Of a stretch of 64,000 bases of DNA, positions 40,386-53,446 are shown piece after piece (position 1 is the first letter of the stretch; each line of letters starts with the position of its first letter). Made by a program: the position numbers and the translations under genes. The notes below the pieces were generated by a model that was not told the origin of the DNA, did no database searches, and saw only the letters and a program-made list of their open reading frames with translations. This DNA is from Meloidogyne chitwoodi (Eukaryota; Nematoda; Chromadorea; Rhabditida; Meloidogynidae), in assembly GCA_015183035.1 (NCBI GenBank), contig JACZZP010000007.1, positions 1,984,001-2,048,000 of the forward strand, in the 5' to 3' direction.

Positions 40386-43300
40386 ATGAAAATTAATTCA
40401 ATTAATGCATCGGAAAATGAAAAAATAGAAAAAGTGAGTTATTTAATATTTTTTAAAAAATAATTCACTTAAAAATAGAGTTGTACACTTTTCTGTATTC
40501 AGGATTACATAATTCTCTTCAAAGCTCTTGTAATAAAGGCCACTCTCTCATTGATAAAGACGCAGAAAAACTGACCAATATATGTTGAGGTCAGAGAAAC
40601 GTCAAATGACCTGCTCTTTTCCAGAACTGTACACAATTTCTGCGTCTTTATCAATGAGAGAGTGGCTTTTATTACAGGCGCTCTGAAGAGAATTATGTAA
40701 TCCCGGAATACAGAAAAGTGTACAACTCTACTTAAAAATATTTAATTATAATAAAATGTTTTTTTATAATATTTTACAAAAATACATGTGATGATCGATT
40801 AAAAAAAAATAAAATTTAAAAATTCTTTTATTATTTTTAAATTTATTGTTTTGTTAAAAAAAGCTTTTAGGGATAATTCTCCATTAGATATTATTATTAT
40901 TATTTTATTTAATGTATTATTTACTTCTTTATTAGAAAATTTGTTGAAAATTATTGAAAATTCTTTTTAATAATTAAAATAAAAATATTTATTAAATAAA
41001 AAATTAATTTTATTTATTTTAATAATTAATCCCTTTCTAATTTATTATTTTTTTATTATTTTTTATTTTAGAATTCATCTTCATCTTCTCTTCTACCTTC
41101 ACCAGGCAGTGGTCAGTCTTCTTCAATTTCCATTAATATAACTAATAATTATTTTAAAAATAACCCAAAAATAAATAAAAATAAAAAACAAATAATTGAT
41201 GAAGAAAAAGATTTAATTAAAAAAGAAGAAGATTTAAAAAATAATTTAGACAACAACAATGAATTAATAACAAATAAAATTAATAATTTAAGGTTATTAA
41301 ACTTTTTTTTTTAATTAATTAATTTTATAAAAATAAAAAAATTATATTATTAAAAAACTAAAAATAATATTTTTGTTTAAATTTACTTAAATTTTTCAAA
41401 ACAATCAAATATTTTTAAATTATTGATTTAATTAATTAATTAGTTTAAACCCAAAAAACAGACCAAACAGTGTGTAATAAATTTAAAAAAAATTATAAAA
41501 ATTAATTAATTAATTTTTATTTTTAATTTTAGTCCACAACAATCAAGTTCATCGTCATCTAATAATAATTTATTATTTTTACAATTACCTCCCTCATTAC
41601 CTAATCAATCAAAATCTTTACCTTCTTCTCTCATTTCTTCTCCTTCTTCTTTTATTTTACAAGTTTCTTCTTCTTCTTCTTTTAATTCTTTTAGTAATTC
41701 CTCTTCTTCAACTCCTTTACCTTCTCCCTCTTCTTCAAATAATAATAATAATAATATGTCAGCAGCAACTTTTTTATCAAATTGGAGAAGATTATCTAAT
41801 AAAACAAAAAATAATAATAATTTAAATGAAAATAATAATAATTTATCAACAAATATTAAAATTAATAATAATGGAGGATATAGTACTTTAAGTGAATTAT
41901 CTCATGATGTTCTAGCACAGGTGATTTTAATTAATAAAAATATTTTTTTTAATTCAGTTATGGGTTTGTTTTATTATTTAAAAGGGTGTAGTAAAAGTCC
42001 GCAATTTTTTAATCCGCAAATTTTTTTTGTCCGCAACTTTTTGTCCGCAAATTTTTTTTATAATTTTTTTCTCAAAATTTTTGTAAGCCTCTGGGTTTCA
42101 GAATAATAATTAATTTTTAATTAAATTATTAGATTATTCGTCTTTTTCCCTTTTCCACTTCATTAACATCATCACCCTCTTCCTCTACACCAACAAGTTG
42201 TAGTAATAATAGTAATAGTTCTACATCTTCACCATTTCAACGTCATATAATTTATAGAGCATTATCACAACCTAATCCTACAATTAATACAAAATGTAAT
42301 AATTTAATAAAAAATGAAGAAGAAGAAAAAAACGAAAAAATTAATCAATTTTCTTCTTCTGAAGGGAAAAATAATTTAAAAGAAGAAATATTAAATAATA
42401 GTAAGTTTATTTACTTATATATTTTTAAAATAGGTCAGGGCACGGCTTTCGAGGTTATAATTGAGGTCATCGTTGTGACATATTGGAGTTAAAGAGCTTT
42501 GAGTGACGCACACGATATATATTTTTAAAATTTAATTTATTATTTTTTGAAAAATTATTTTCTAAAAATCACAAAATTATTATTTTTTTTCAAAAGAACT
42601 TTCTTCTTCTAAAAAGCATCTTTTGCGTGATTGGCATATTCGTGCAAGTAGTTCATCTTTTGGCCGTCGCTTAAAACGAGCAGCTTCAACATTTTCTGGA
42701 AGCAAAATAGGAGGAATTTCTTCTAAAGAACGTCCAAAAAATTTATCAATATTTGGAAAATTGGAAAAAAATTGTGAAAAAAATGCAAAATCACCAACTA
42801 CATGTAATGGTGCATTAAGCAGACTTTGTAAAGTAAGTTTTTAATTAAATATTTTTATAAATAATTAATTTAAAAAAAATATATTTTTCATATTTTATTT
42901 TAAAAATTTATTTTAAATAATTTAAAATAAATAAAACTTTATTTTAATATTTGCGCAACTGTTAAGTGTTTAGAATTTATTTAATATTTATTTTTAATTT
43001 AATAATAACAGTAAGCATAAATCAATTAATTTTAAAAGGTTGTTAAAAACAAGTTTTATTTTTCTTTTATTTAGTGGGGGAGTCGTTGAACAATTTTTTT
43101 ATTTTTTGCCTTTCTTCGTTTATGTTAACCCACGTCATTTATTAAGGTTAATAAATTTGTTAAACCGGAAAATAAATAATTAAAGAATTTAACTGTGATC
43201 ATCAGATTAATCTTTGTGCGAATTTGCGCGAGCATAGGCATTAATTAATAAATTTATTTTATTTTTTTAATTAATTCTGAACAGTTTTTATTTATTTTGT

Positions 43301-46300
43301 AATTAAATTGATCAGTTATATTCTTTTAATATTATGTAATTTCTTTTTTAAGAAAAATTTGTTTTTTTACACAATTTAATTTATATTAGGAAAGAAATTA
43401 AGTCAGGCGCCTGTTTCCATAAAAAATAATTATTTTACAAGTTATTTATTCCAGGTTTATTCTCAGAATAAATATTTAAATGTTTTGTTTAAAATTCTGA
43501 TTTTTAAATAATTATTCTGATATTTTTTCTGATATTTAAATAATTATTTTGATATTTTTTCTGATTTTTAAATAATTATTCTGATCTTTTTTCTGATTTT
43601 TAAATAATTATTCTGATCTTTTTTCTGATTTTTAAATAATTATTCTGAACTTTTTTCTGAATATTTTTTCTGATTTTTTTTTGATTTTTAATTCTGTTTA
43701 TATTAATATTAATTCTAGAATAATTTATTTTTATTCATGCTTGTTCTGATTTTATTTTATTCTGATTTTACTTTTGTTATTTTTTAATTATTATATAAAA
43801 TTCCACCAACATATTTTTTAACTAAATATTTAAATCAATTCAATATTTTTCAATTTTACTAAAACTTTCAAATAAATAACAAATCTTTTTTTTTAAATTT
43901 ATTTTTATTCCTCAGACCATCCGTCGTTTTATTAAAAAATAAATAAAATTCAACGCCATATACAAATCAATTTTATAAAATAAAAAAGATAAAATCCCCC
44001 AACATATTACTTTTTACAATCGTCAGCAAATCATCAATATTTATTTTTATTTAATTTTATTTAATAAACTATAAACTACTAACTATTAGATACTTATTAA
44101 ATACATTTTAAGTACTAAAAATATTTCTGAATTTTCAATCAGAATTTCTAATTAATTTCTGCTGAAAATGTCGATTTTTCGTCAGTTTTTTAATCATAAC
44201 TTTTTTAATACTTAACCAAAAATCCTGAAATTTTAATACAAGTTAGTTAACATTGTATAAAATATCTGCACAAAATTTAACTAATATAAATATAATTTTT
44301 GAATTATTATGATTTTTAATCGCATGCAATATCGGCTAGACGCTTTGCATAACTCAGCCCTTAATTTTATTTGTTTATTTTTATCAAAAACATTAAAAAT
44401 ACATATAAATTGTAGTTATTACCTACTTATACATACTAACTATAAATATTTTTGTATTTATGCAAAAATTCATTAGTTTTATTATCATTTATTTATTTAT
44501 TATTTTCTTCTATTTAAATCCATAAATAATGAAGCAAAAATAATATATAAGGAATAAACTTGAAAATAATTTAAAAATAATTTATAATTGTTTTAACAAA
44601 TATTTAGCTAACTTTTAAAAATTTTATTAAAACTTTTCCTATTTTTTTTAATTTTATTTCTTTTTTTCCGATTATTTTTAAATAAAAGTTTGTTTTGATT
44701 TTAAAAAAGGCTTTTTACAATTCTTTACATCTTTTTTCTTTTATTAGCAATCAGTCATTTACTTTCCATTTTTAGGTTTACGTACAATTTTTATTGCTTT
44801 TATTGTCATCGTAAAATATAAATATTTTATTATTTTTTACTTTTTTTTTACTAAATATAAACGCCTCAAAATTATCAAATGATAAAATTAATTTTTATTC
44901 TGGTATTTTTATGATTAATTCTGATTTTTATATAATTATTCTGATATAATTTCTGATTTATTTTGATTTTTTTCTGATTTTTAAATAAATATTCTGTTTT
45001 TCCGATTTTAATTCTGATATAAATTCTGATTTTTTCTGATTTTTTCTGATTTAATTCTGATTTTAAAATAACTATTTTGGTTAAAATTCTGATTTTTGAA
45101 TAATCATTCTGATTTTAATAATTTTTTTATTCTGATTTTTACGATTTATTTAAATAAATATTGCAGAGAAATTCTGATAATTTATATGGGCAATACCATA
45201 AACTTAAGTAAAGAAAAGGTTCACTTAAAAAATTATTCTTCTTTTCCATCTCAAAAGCATCATAAAAAAATAAATTCTGATAAATTAAACAATTCAACTA
45301 CTATAAAAACAACACCAAAACATATAAAAAATAATTCCTCTTCTTCTATGCCCTCAAATAAAACTTCTTTTATACTTAATGACCAAGAAAGTTTTTCCAA
45401 TGCTTCAACTCATTTAATGCCTAATCAACAACAAAATAATTATCAAATTAAACAAAAACTTGTAAATAACTGTTTAAAAACTAAAAAACCTCAACGTAGA
45501 CGTTCTGCCGTTGAATTACTCCAAGCAATTTGGAAGAAACGTCAACAGAGAGAGCATAGATCAGTTTCTAGTTGTTCTCTTTTACAAGTTGAAAGCCCTC
45601 CATGTGTTGTACGTGCAGATTCTGTTGTTGCTTTGGAAGCGAGTTTGAAGGAACCAAAAAGTTTTGATGATCTATTGAGATGGGGATTACTTAAAGTTGG
45701 TATTTTGTTTGTTTTTTTTATCTTTATCCCTCTCCATTCAGAAAGGAAGAGAAATTTTAATTTAATTCTGCTTAATATACAAAAATTCAAATTTAACATA
45801 TTTAATAATTTAATAATTTGCTTATTCGTTAGTTTACAAAAACACGAAGATAATTTTTGGGTAAGGGTTGCGCGCGGCCCTGTAAAATTAGTAGAAGATA
45901 AATAGTCCATTTAAAAATTTTTTTGGTGGATTAAAAAAATTCAATTTTTTAAAGGCTAATTGATTTAAGAAGCATTTAATTAATTAAAAAATATTTTTCA
46001 AATAAATGTTTTTTAATATTTTAGGATATAAACTGAAATGACTAACATGAGAAAAATAAGATATAAATCTCTCTTAGAATTTATTTATCGACTTTTTTTT
46101 ATTTATGTCATTTTTCAATTATTTACTTTTATTTTTGTTTATCCTTTTCTGTCAAATTTTTACTACTTTTAAAATAAGTAATAAAAAAAGTTACACTGCT
46201 AAAGCTTTAAAAAAATTAATAAATGCCCTTGCTCTTTCCTATTCTTTCCATCTAAAATATTTTTTTTTAATCCATCCAAGTATTAATTTAGTATTTTCGG

Positions 46301-48345
46301 GCTTTTCACACACATTTTAATAATCTCATCGTGTAAATTTATTAATAACTGAAGAAAATAGATAAAAATTGGCGATTTTTATTTAATTAAATTTAAATGA
46401 AATAATATATATTAAATAAAAAATAATTTATTTTTCTCTTCTTAATATTTTTATATTTAGGTATCAGTAGACACAATGGCAATTACAGCACTTCCACTTG
46501 ATTGTTGGCTTAAAGAAAGGTTAAAAAATTGGGTACAACTTTCTGGGCATCAAGGCTAGTTTTTTAAATTTTTTACTAATTTTTAAATTTTTCTTTACTC
46601 TTAAAATTGCTTGTGAAAAAACAAAATCTTCCTTAAATTAATTTAAATTATAACAATTTATTAATTTTTAGGGACAATAGTTCCTGCATCTAATCACAGT
46701 TTATGGGTAAATAAATTTAAATTAAATATTTAAAAATATTTTCTTTTAAGAAAAAACAACCTCAGGGCAGTCATATTGAATCAAGGGCATATTCTCAAAT
46801 AATGCTTGGTTTTTAATTATTTTAATTTAAATATTTAAAAAATAAAAATATAGATCCAACATTAAAAGGAATTACACCTAATTTTATTAGAGAAATTCAA
46901 CATAGGAATGAAGGTAATTTTTAATTTAATTTTAATTAATTAAATTTAATTTTAGTTTTTATTGAAATACAGGATTTACTAGCAGAAGTAAGTATTTTAA
47001 ATAAAATTTATTTTTTTCATAAATTTACCTAAAAAAGAAAATTTTTTCTTAAAGTTTCCCGATCCTTCTACACGCGCAATAATGGACATAAAAATTGGAA
47101 CTCGAACATTTTTAGAATCTGAAGTAGCAAATAATCGTAGAAGGACAGATCTTTATAGAAAAATGATTGAATTAGCTCCTGATGAACCCAATGAAGAAGT
47201 AAATTATTTTTTATATTTTTTATGAATTTATTTTGAAGGAAAGACAATACGAAGCAATCACCAAATTAAGGTAAATTTTTCAAAAAAACAATTATTTAAT
47301 TTTTAGAATTTTAAGGTATATGCAATTCCGAGAGAGGTTAGCAATTAATTTAATTTTAATTAAATATCTAAAATACCTCAATTTAATTTAATTTGCAGAA
47401 AATCCTCATCTGCTTCTCTAGGCTTTCGTATAGAAGCATCCCAATTGCCAGGTGTTCCTATTCAAAAAAATTTTAAACAAGTTAGAACACGTACACAAGT
47501 ACGGAGTGCACTTTGGCATTTTTGTGGATCAGACAAAGTTTGTGAACAAATGGCTAAACGTTTAAGACATATTAGAGATTCTGTTGAAGCTAGTTGCTTT
47601 TTTGCAACACATGAGGTTAATTTAGAAGGAATAAACACTAAAATCTCGTTAAAGGACACCTTAAGTGACTGTAGATGGGTGTCCTTATAACCGGAGTTAA
47701 TAAATTAATGTTAGGATTGTTCTCTTATATCTGGAGATTTATTATATTTAAGTATTCCTATAACAAGATTTAATTTTATTTTTAATATCTGCTTAATATA
47801 TAATAATTCAATTTAGTTATTATTTAATTAAATAAGTTTATTATTAATGTAATTTTATATTAGAAATTATTTTTTAATTTTTGGACTGAGGGTTTCTAGA
47901 GCCCTTTAAAATATATTTAATTATTAATTTAGTTGATTTTAATTATAATGAAATTGAAATCACGTCCATTTGATTTAATAAAATTAATTTTAATTTAATA
48001 TTAATTATTTAATATTAGATTGTTGGCTCTTCAGTATTATTAATTCATGATGGAGACAATAATAATAATAATAAACAAATAAAAGTAGGTGCATGGCTTA
48101 TTGACTTTGCAAAATGTCATAGAGTGGAAGGAGGTAGAAAATTAACACATCGTCTTCAATGGGATTTGGGTAATCATGAAGATGGTTATTTAATTGGTTT
48201 GGATAATTTAGTTAATTTATTAGAAGAAAAAGAAGAAGAAAATGTTGAAGAAAATAATAGAAATAATGAAAATATTAAAAATGAAGATAATAATTTAAAA
48301 TTTAATAATGAACAAAAGTTTATTGAAATGCTTGGGAATATTTGA
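40386..48345 (+). CDS. lfe-2: Inositol-1,4,5-trisphosphate 3-kinase (LFE-2-like), long isoform
   Basis: Phosphorylates Ins(1,4,5)P3 to Ins(1,3,4,5)P4 and so dampens calcium release. Exons: 40386-40433, 41072-41292, 41533-41920, 42133-42400, 42597-42832, 46461-46554, 46672-46706, 46751-46808, 46854-46913, 46956-46987, 47055-47198, 47239-47270, 47316-47336 (21 nt), 47399-47615, 48019-48345; about 726 aa. The N-terminal 390 residues are Ser/Asn-rich and variable. The kinase domain shows the substrate segment LSGHQG, IQDLL, the catalytic MDIKIGTRTF (about 490), YMQFRE..SS.SLGFRIE, the S-S-x-L-L motif (about 622) and LIDFAK with the metal-binding Asp at about 647. An acidic Asn/Glu tail follows. 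The intron after 46554 starts GC rather than GT. Phases are consistent throughout. Confidence 0.85.
40476..40730. mobile_element. Fold-back MITE in ITPK intron 1, 255 bp
   Basis: Arms of about 110 bp, starting TAGAGTTGTACACTTTTCTG and ending with its complement, flanked by the 8-bp repeat CTTAAAAA (40468-40475, 40731-40738). No coding content. Confidence 0.75.
41980..42070. repeat. GTCCGCAA-word cluster in an ITPK intron
   Basis: Four GTCCGCAA/ATCCGCAA words separated by T runs. The same word occurs in the arms of Merlin-like elements 1 and 2, so this may be a solitary remnant of such an arm. Confidence 0.35.
43480..43770. repeat. Interspersed TTCTGATTTTTAAATAATTA repeat, block 1
   Basis: Repeated words TTTTCTGATTTTTAAATAAT within the long ITPK intron 42833-46460. 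No exon is seen in 42833-45185 apart from this repeat and plain AT sequence. Confidence 0.65.
44890..45150. repeat. Interspersed TTCTGATTTT repeat, block 2
   Basis: Same words as block 1, directly upstream of the alternative first exon. The reading frame that seems to extend that exon upstream (from 45096) runs through this repeat and is not convincing. Confidence 0.65.
45186..45695 (+). CDS. lfe-2: Alternative first exon of ITPK (short isoform N-terminus)
   Basis: A 170-codon exon starting MGNTINLSKEK, preceded by a good acceptor (TATTGCAG at about 45165) suited to trans-splicing. It ends in phase 0 at AAA/GTTGGT and joins exon 46461 in frame; so does the upstream exon ending at 42832. But 42832 cannot splice into 45186 in frame, so the two 5' ends are alternatives. 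The resulting protein has about 509 aa. It contains a basic helix (KTKKPQRRRSAVELLQAIWKKRQQRE) like the regulatory segments before ITPK kinase domains. An N-terminal Gly-Asn after Met could allow myristoylation. Confidence 0.65.
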
Positions 48346-48998
48346 AAATTAAAAAAAAATATTTTTAAAATTTAAGAATATTTTTTATCAGTTTTATTTA
48401 TTTATAATTAATTCCACAAGCATTGTTACTATTACTTAAAAAATATTTTTTTATTTTTGCCTTATTTTTGTGCTTATAATTTACTTAATTTGTGTAGATT
48501 GAAAATTATTTAATTTTATTCGTTGATATTTTTCAAAAAAATATTATTATTATTATAGTTCAAAAATGCCTTTTCTTACCATTTTTGTATTTCTATTTAT
48601 TAAAATAAATATTTAAAAAATTAATTTTTATTTTTTAAATATACAAAAATTAAAAATGTTTAAAGACAGATTTATTTATTTTTTTAATAATAAATGTGTT
48701 ACAGAAAACAAATTTTGGATCATGTGTCAGTTAAAAATAAATGTGTAAATTAATCTTTAAATTAATTAAAAAAAATTATTGTTTTTTTAATTAAAATATT
48801 CTTAGAAAAAATACAATTAGGCTAAAAAAAAATTTTTTTATCATTATTATTTTATTATAATCCTTTTTCTTTAAAAAAAATTTTTCATCTTCAAACCAGA
48901 GAATGACAATCTTAAAAATTTTTTAATTAAAAAATAAAATTAATTAATATTATTTTTTAATAAAAAATAAAATTTTTTAAATTAACCTCAAAAAATTT
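48346..48998. other. Intergenic, no gene seen
   Basis: AT-rich 3' region between two convergent genes. AATAAA-like words occur but none stands out as a defined polyadenylation site. Confidence 0.4.
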
Positions 48999-50027
48999 TT
49001 AAATAAATGGCATTAATTCTGGTGGTGGTTGTCTTGCGCCCCTTTTTTCTTGACGCTTACGTAATTTTCGAGAACAATGAGTACTCTAAATAAAATTTTT
49101 ATTTTATATTCTCTTAAATTTTTTATTTGTATATAACCTAATGGTATTTAAATAATTTCCTTGCGAATAAATGGGGTATTTACCTATTTGTCCATGTTTC
49201 ATTTCTAAGTTTTAAACCTGGGAAAAATCCCTAATCTAAACCTGGGAAGAATATTTCTTAAAAGCTTCTTCCGGCGCTTCTTTACTTAAGAAAGATTCAA
49301 TTGGCGGTAATTTGAATGTTTTTGTTTTGGTTGCATTCTCCTAAAAATTATTAAATAATTAAAATTTAAAATAAATTTTAAATTTAATAAATAATTTTTA
49401 ACAAATTTTTAAAGGGTTTTTCTTTAAAATAATTAAATTTTTATTTTTTTAATTTTTATTTTACAAATTCTTTTTTTGCATCTAAAATGTTTGTATAATC
49501 AAATCCTTCCATATTTTCTAGTCCAAAGCCAAATTCAATCAATTTACTTAAAGCCTCATCTTCATTATCAATTAATAATTTATTTTTATGTCCAATAGAC
49601 ATCAAACAATCCTTTAAATTTTATTTTATTTAAAAAATTAAATATAATTTATTTACCAAGTCAAAAAGATAAATATGTTCAACAGAACGGTCCTAAAAAT
49701 AAAATAAAATTAAAAAATAATAATTTATTATTTAAAGAAATCTTCCAAAAAATTAAAAAAAAGTGTTCAGATTTTATTTAATTTTATTTAGCCGATAAAA
49801 ATATAACAAAAATAAATAGAAAGCAACTAAAAATAAATTTAAAGTTCTATGCATTATGTGTAGGGGAAAATTCAAAAAATAACCCAATTTTTATATAAAA
49901 AAGAAAAATTTGATTTTTTAAATTAATAATTTATAATTTCAATTATACTGATAAAAAAGCCTTGATCAGACTTTTTAAATTTTTTTAAAATAAAAAATAC
50001 CTCATCTAATTGTAAATAATCAGACAT
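48999..50027 (-). CDS. Unknown 131-aa protein, 5 exons
   Basis: Exons 50027-50001, 49692-49657, 49611-49465, 49340-49242, 49085-48999, all phase 0, giving 131 aa. It starts MSDYLQLDEDRSVEHIY, has an acidic middle with EDEALSKLIEFGFGLE, and ends with a strongly basic Arg/Lys helix (CSRKLRKRQEKRGARQ) followed by PPPELMPFI. There is no signal peptide or membrane segment. The consistent phases and non-repetitive composition make a real gene likely; I do not recognise the family. The basic tail suggests a nucleic-acid or ribosome-related role, which is only a guess. Confidence 0.6.
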
Positions 50028-50244
50028 TTTATAAATAATAAATTTTATAAAAATTTAATTTTATTTAATTTATAAGTCTAATATTAATATTTTTTTCTCA
50101 AAATTATTTTTTAAAGTTTTTTAATAAAATAAATAAAATAAAAATGAACGTTTATATATTTTTAATTTTTCAATGCTTTCCCAAAGTCTGCCTATTTTTG
50201 CTTTTAGGTAAAACTAAATAAAAATTAAAAAGATTAATTTTTAT

Positions 50245-50597
50245 TCAGAAATTGCCTCTTTTCTCTACAATTTTTTGTTTTATACATTGCCGAGCAACTC
50301 TTTAAAAAAAATTAAAAAATTAAATATTTCCCATTAAATAAAGTCTACAATTCGATTTTTTATAAAGAAAATAAATTTTAAAAATTTTATATAATTTTAA
50401 AAAATTATATTTTCGAGGGGATATTTACCTTTAATTAAAAAACTCCAAAAAATAATTAAATTAATATTTTTTACCATTTTTTTAAAATTTTTTCCAGCAT
50501 AAGAATAAGCGATAAGAGAAGATGTTAATAAATTCTTGGCATATTCGTACAGATATTTTTTGAGTTGTTTTTTTGTTTTTTGTGTTTTATTTTCCAT
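50245..50597 (-). CDS. Small basic protein, 2 exons, hypothetical
   Basis: Exon 50597-50429 encodes a Lys-rich N-terminus, then SSLIAYSYAGKNFKKMVKNI and a hydrophobic stretch (NLIIFWSFLI). With acceptor AAAGAG at 50298 it joins 50297-50245 (VARQCIKQKIVEKRGNF, stop) for 73 aa. The alternative nearer acceptor gives an early stop. A single membrane span in a small basic protein could be mitochondrial. Weak evidence. Confidence 0.35.
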
Positions 50598-50855
50598 TTT
50601 TATTTTTTTTAAGCAAAAATAAGTTGTTTGACTGATTAATTAAATTTTAATTTATTTTAATTAATTTAAATTTAATTAAAAATCTTTTTAATTTAATTAA
50701 ATATTTGGGTGAATTATTAGAAACTTTTTTTTAATTCACTCATTTTTTAAAATTATTTTAAAATTAAAAAATTAATATTGAATTTATTAAAAAAATATTT
50801 TGATATTTTATTTATTAAATATATTAATTTTAAAAAATTATTTTAAATATTTTAC

Positions 50856-50980
50856 CATTTTTGTATTTCATTAGAAAATAAATTATTAGCTTCTTTAAAT
50901 ATATTTAAAATTAATTCAATTGGTAAACTTTTTCTTTTATTTTTTAATAAATTATTATTATTATTTTGTTGTTTATTCAT
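50856..50980 (-). CDS. Possible F-box-type first exon (partial)
   Basis: Starts with an Asn-rich MNKQQNNNN and then KRKSLPIELILNIFKEANN, the LP.E....IF start of nematode F-box domains. Donor TG/GTAAAA at 50856. No matching downstream exon was found, so this is either a broken gene or an exon whose partners I cannot see. Confidence 0.3.
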
Positions 50981-51559
50981 TATTAAATTAATTAATTTAT
51001 TTATTTATTATTATTATTAAATTTTTTTAAAAATATTATTTTAGGGAAGGCTTGGGGTTATTGAAATTAAAAAATCTAAAAATCTAAAAAATATATAAAA
51101 AAATTAAAATTTTTTTATAAAATGATGGGTGAGGTTTATGTGAATAAAAAAATATAATAAATATTCTCTTATTTTTATTTAAAAAATATTTATATAACAA
51201 AAAGTGTAGCAGAAGGAGCAATGACCTCCTAAATAAAATTCTTTCATTTTTAACATTACTAAATAAATTGGAAGAGAGCCAAACCTCTTTTTTCTTAATA
51301 AAAATAATTAAGAGAATTAATTAAATAATTAATTTTAATTTATTAAAATAAATTATTCTGCTTATTTTATTAACAAAAAACTTTTATATTATAAAATTTA
51401 TTTTATCAAGCATATTTTATTTTAATTAAAGAAAAAAAAAAAGATCAGAGAAAAGAAAAAAAAATTTTTTTAATTTAATGTTTAAATCAATTTTATAGTT
51501 TTGAATAATTAATTTTAAATATTATTAAAAATAAAGAAAGAAAAGAAAAGTTTATATTT
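50981..51559. other. AT-rich gap, nothing recognised
   Basis: Mostly A and T with scattered AAAAAATAT words. No exon, repeat array or RNA was seen. Confidence 0.4.
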
Positions 51560-52217
51560 TTAATTTTGCTTTACAGTAACCAAATCTTTTTCATCAATTC
51601 CTTTCTTTGCTTTATCTATAAAAATGTTTTAATCAAATTAGTAAATAAATATTTTTTAGAGTTATTAAAATGTGTTTTACCGGTAAAATTAATTCGGTAA
51701 TTTTAGCTCAGTAATACCCCGAAAATTACCGTAAAAGTACTAATATTTGATCTCCAAAAAATTTTTTTTTTAAAAATTATATAAATTTAATACCGCATCC
51801 AAACCCTCCAGCTCCGAATGTATTGCACTTTTTACAGCACCTAAATTTTGTTAATCAATTTATTTATTTTATTCTTTTTATATTTAGTTTTATAATTATT
51901 TTTAGTCAAAACTAATAATTATAATTAATTAATTAAAATTGAATTTTAAAGTTCAAAAAATTTAAAAAAAAAGTAAATTTTTTTGTAAAATTTTACTTAA
52001 ATTATAGTAAAAATTTATATTTTAAAATAAAAAAAATAATTTATATTTACTGGTAAATAAAATCGCTCGAACTAGATCCGAATAAAACACAGCAGTTTTT
52101 ATTATGACATTTTAAGCTTGAACCGGTACACTCTCCAACAAAATCTTTTCCTTCTACATTTTTTATAATTATAAAAAATGTAAAAACAGAAAAAATAATA
52201 ATAATATTTTTAAACAT
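51560..52217 (-). CDS. Small secreted Cys-rich protein E, 3 exons
   Basis: Exons 52217-52051, 51840-51794, 51615-51560 give 89 aa: signal peptide 1-23, eight mature cysteines (C, C, CC, CC, C, C) and a charged tail KAKKGIDEKDLVTVKQN. Number of exons, the position of the first intron just before the second CC pair, and total size match gene C. The sequence is diverged and the second intron phase differs (1 instead of 0). It lacks the TATA block of genes A-D. It lies some 14 kb from gene D, across the ITPK gene. Confidence 0.65.
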
Positions 52218-53446
52218 TTTAAATATAATTTTATAACCTAAAAAAAATTAAATTATTCAGAAATTTCTTAAATAAAATTAGATTTTTAAAATTTCATTTT
52301 AAATTCACCAATGTTTTTTAATTAATTTAATGTTATTTTAATTAATTAATTTTGAGAAAATAAAGAGAGAGATGCTTTTGAGTGCTTTAAATTTAAAAAA
52401 TAATTATATAATGTCACAAAAAGGAATTAAACCCAAAATTTGATTTGACTAATTTTTGGGAAATTCAAATAATTTTCAAATTATTTGAATTTGATTTTAC
52501 TATTATTTCAATCTCTAAATATGTGAACAAAATTAATTTTAGTAAATAATACTTTAATTAAATTTTTAAAGGAAAATTAGTCAAAATTGCCTCATTTAAT
52601 AAATTATGAGAAATATATTTATTAATATAATAATATTTAATTATATATTTTGATAATTTTATTAAAATTAAGTAAAATAAGATTTAATATGAAGAGATTT
52701 TAATTATAATTAAAATTAATTATTTAATTTTAATTTTTTTAATTATTTAGAATTAATTGAGGATATAATAATTTTTGCCTTCTATTTATTAATAAATTTT
52801 GCCTTAAAATAGATCAAAAGTTAATTTTAAAAAAAAAGACAAAAATAGATATTTATTGCTAAATTAATGTGCACAAAAATAAAAATTAAGGTAAAGAAAA
52901 AAATTTTAAAAGATGATTAAATAAAATTTAGATTATTGGGGTTGGGGATATCTTTTTTTTTGCATAAATTTTAAAAATAGAAATATTTAAAATTTATTTT
53001 TTTAAATCTGTACAAATAAAAAGAAAAATTTTAAATGAACTTTAAAAAATTAAAAAAATAAATTAGCCTTCCAATTTAATTACGAAATATTATTTTTTTA
53101 ATTTTACCTAAATTTATTTTTACTTTCGCAAAATACAAAAATTAATTTTAAAAAATTATATAAAAAATTTTATTAATTTATTTCATCATTTTTTGTATTT
53201 TTTATTTAATGGATTTTAATAAAACAAAATTATTAAAATACATATTCTGTTTTTAAGATCAGAATTTTTAACAAAACAATTGCTTTTAAGTTTATTAATG
53301 TAAGCTTTAATTTTGAAAAAAGTTGTAAATTAGCTAAAAAAATTATTATTTTTCTATAGAAATATAAAAACAATATCTGGATGGGATAAATTTATTTTTA
53401 AATTTACTATATTAATTTATTTTTTATCAAAATTATTTAACTTTTT
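52218..53446. other. Intergenic, AT-rich
   Basis: No exon or structured RNA seen; scattered homopolymers only. Confidence 0.4.

Noticed and set aside
42623..42844. Separate 73-codon gene
   Set aside because: It is exon 5 of the long ITPK isoform; the apparent start is an internal codon.
45096..45185. Upstream extension of the short ITPK isoform
   Set aside because: It runs through the TTCTGATTTT repeat and across a good acceptor (TTGCAG); the ATG at 45186 is preferred.
45542..45910. 122-codon minus-strand frame
   Set aside because: It lies opposite the alternative ITPK exon and its intron; no features.
46105..46320. 71-codon plus-strand frame in an ITPK intron
   Set aside because: Phe/Ile/Leu-rich, caused by T-rich intron sequence, and not spliceable into the kinase frame.
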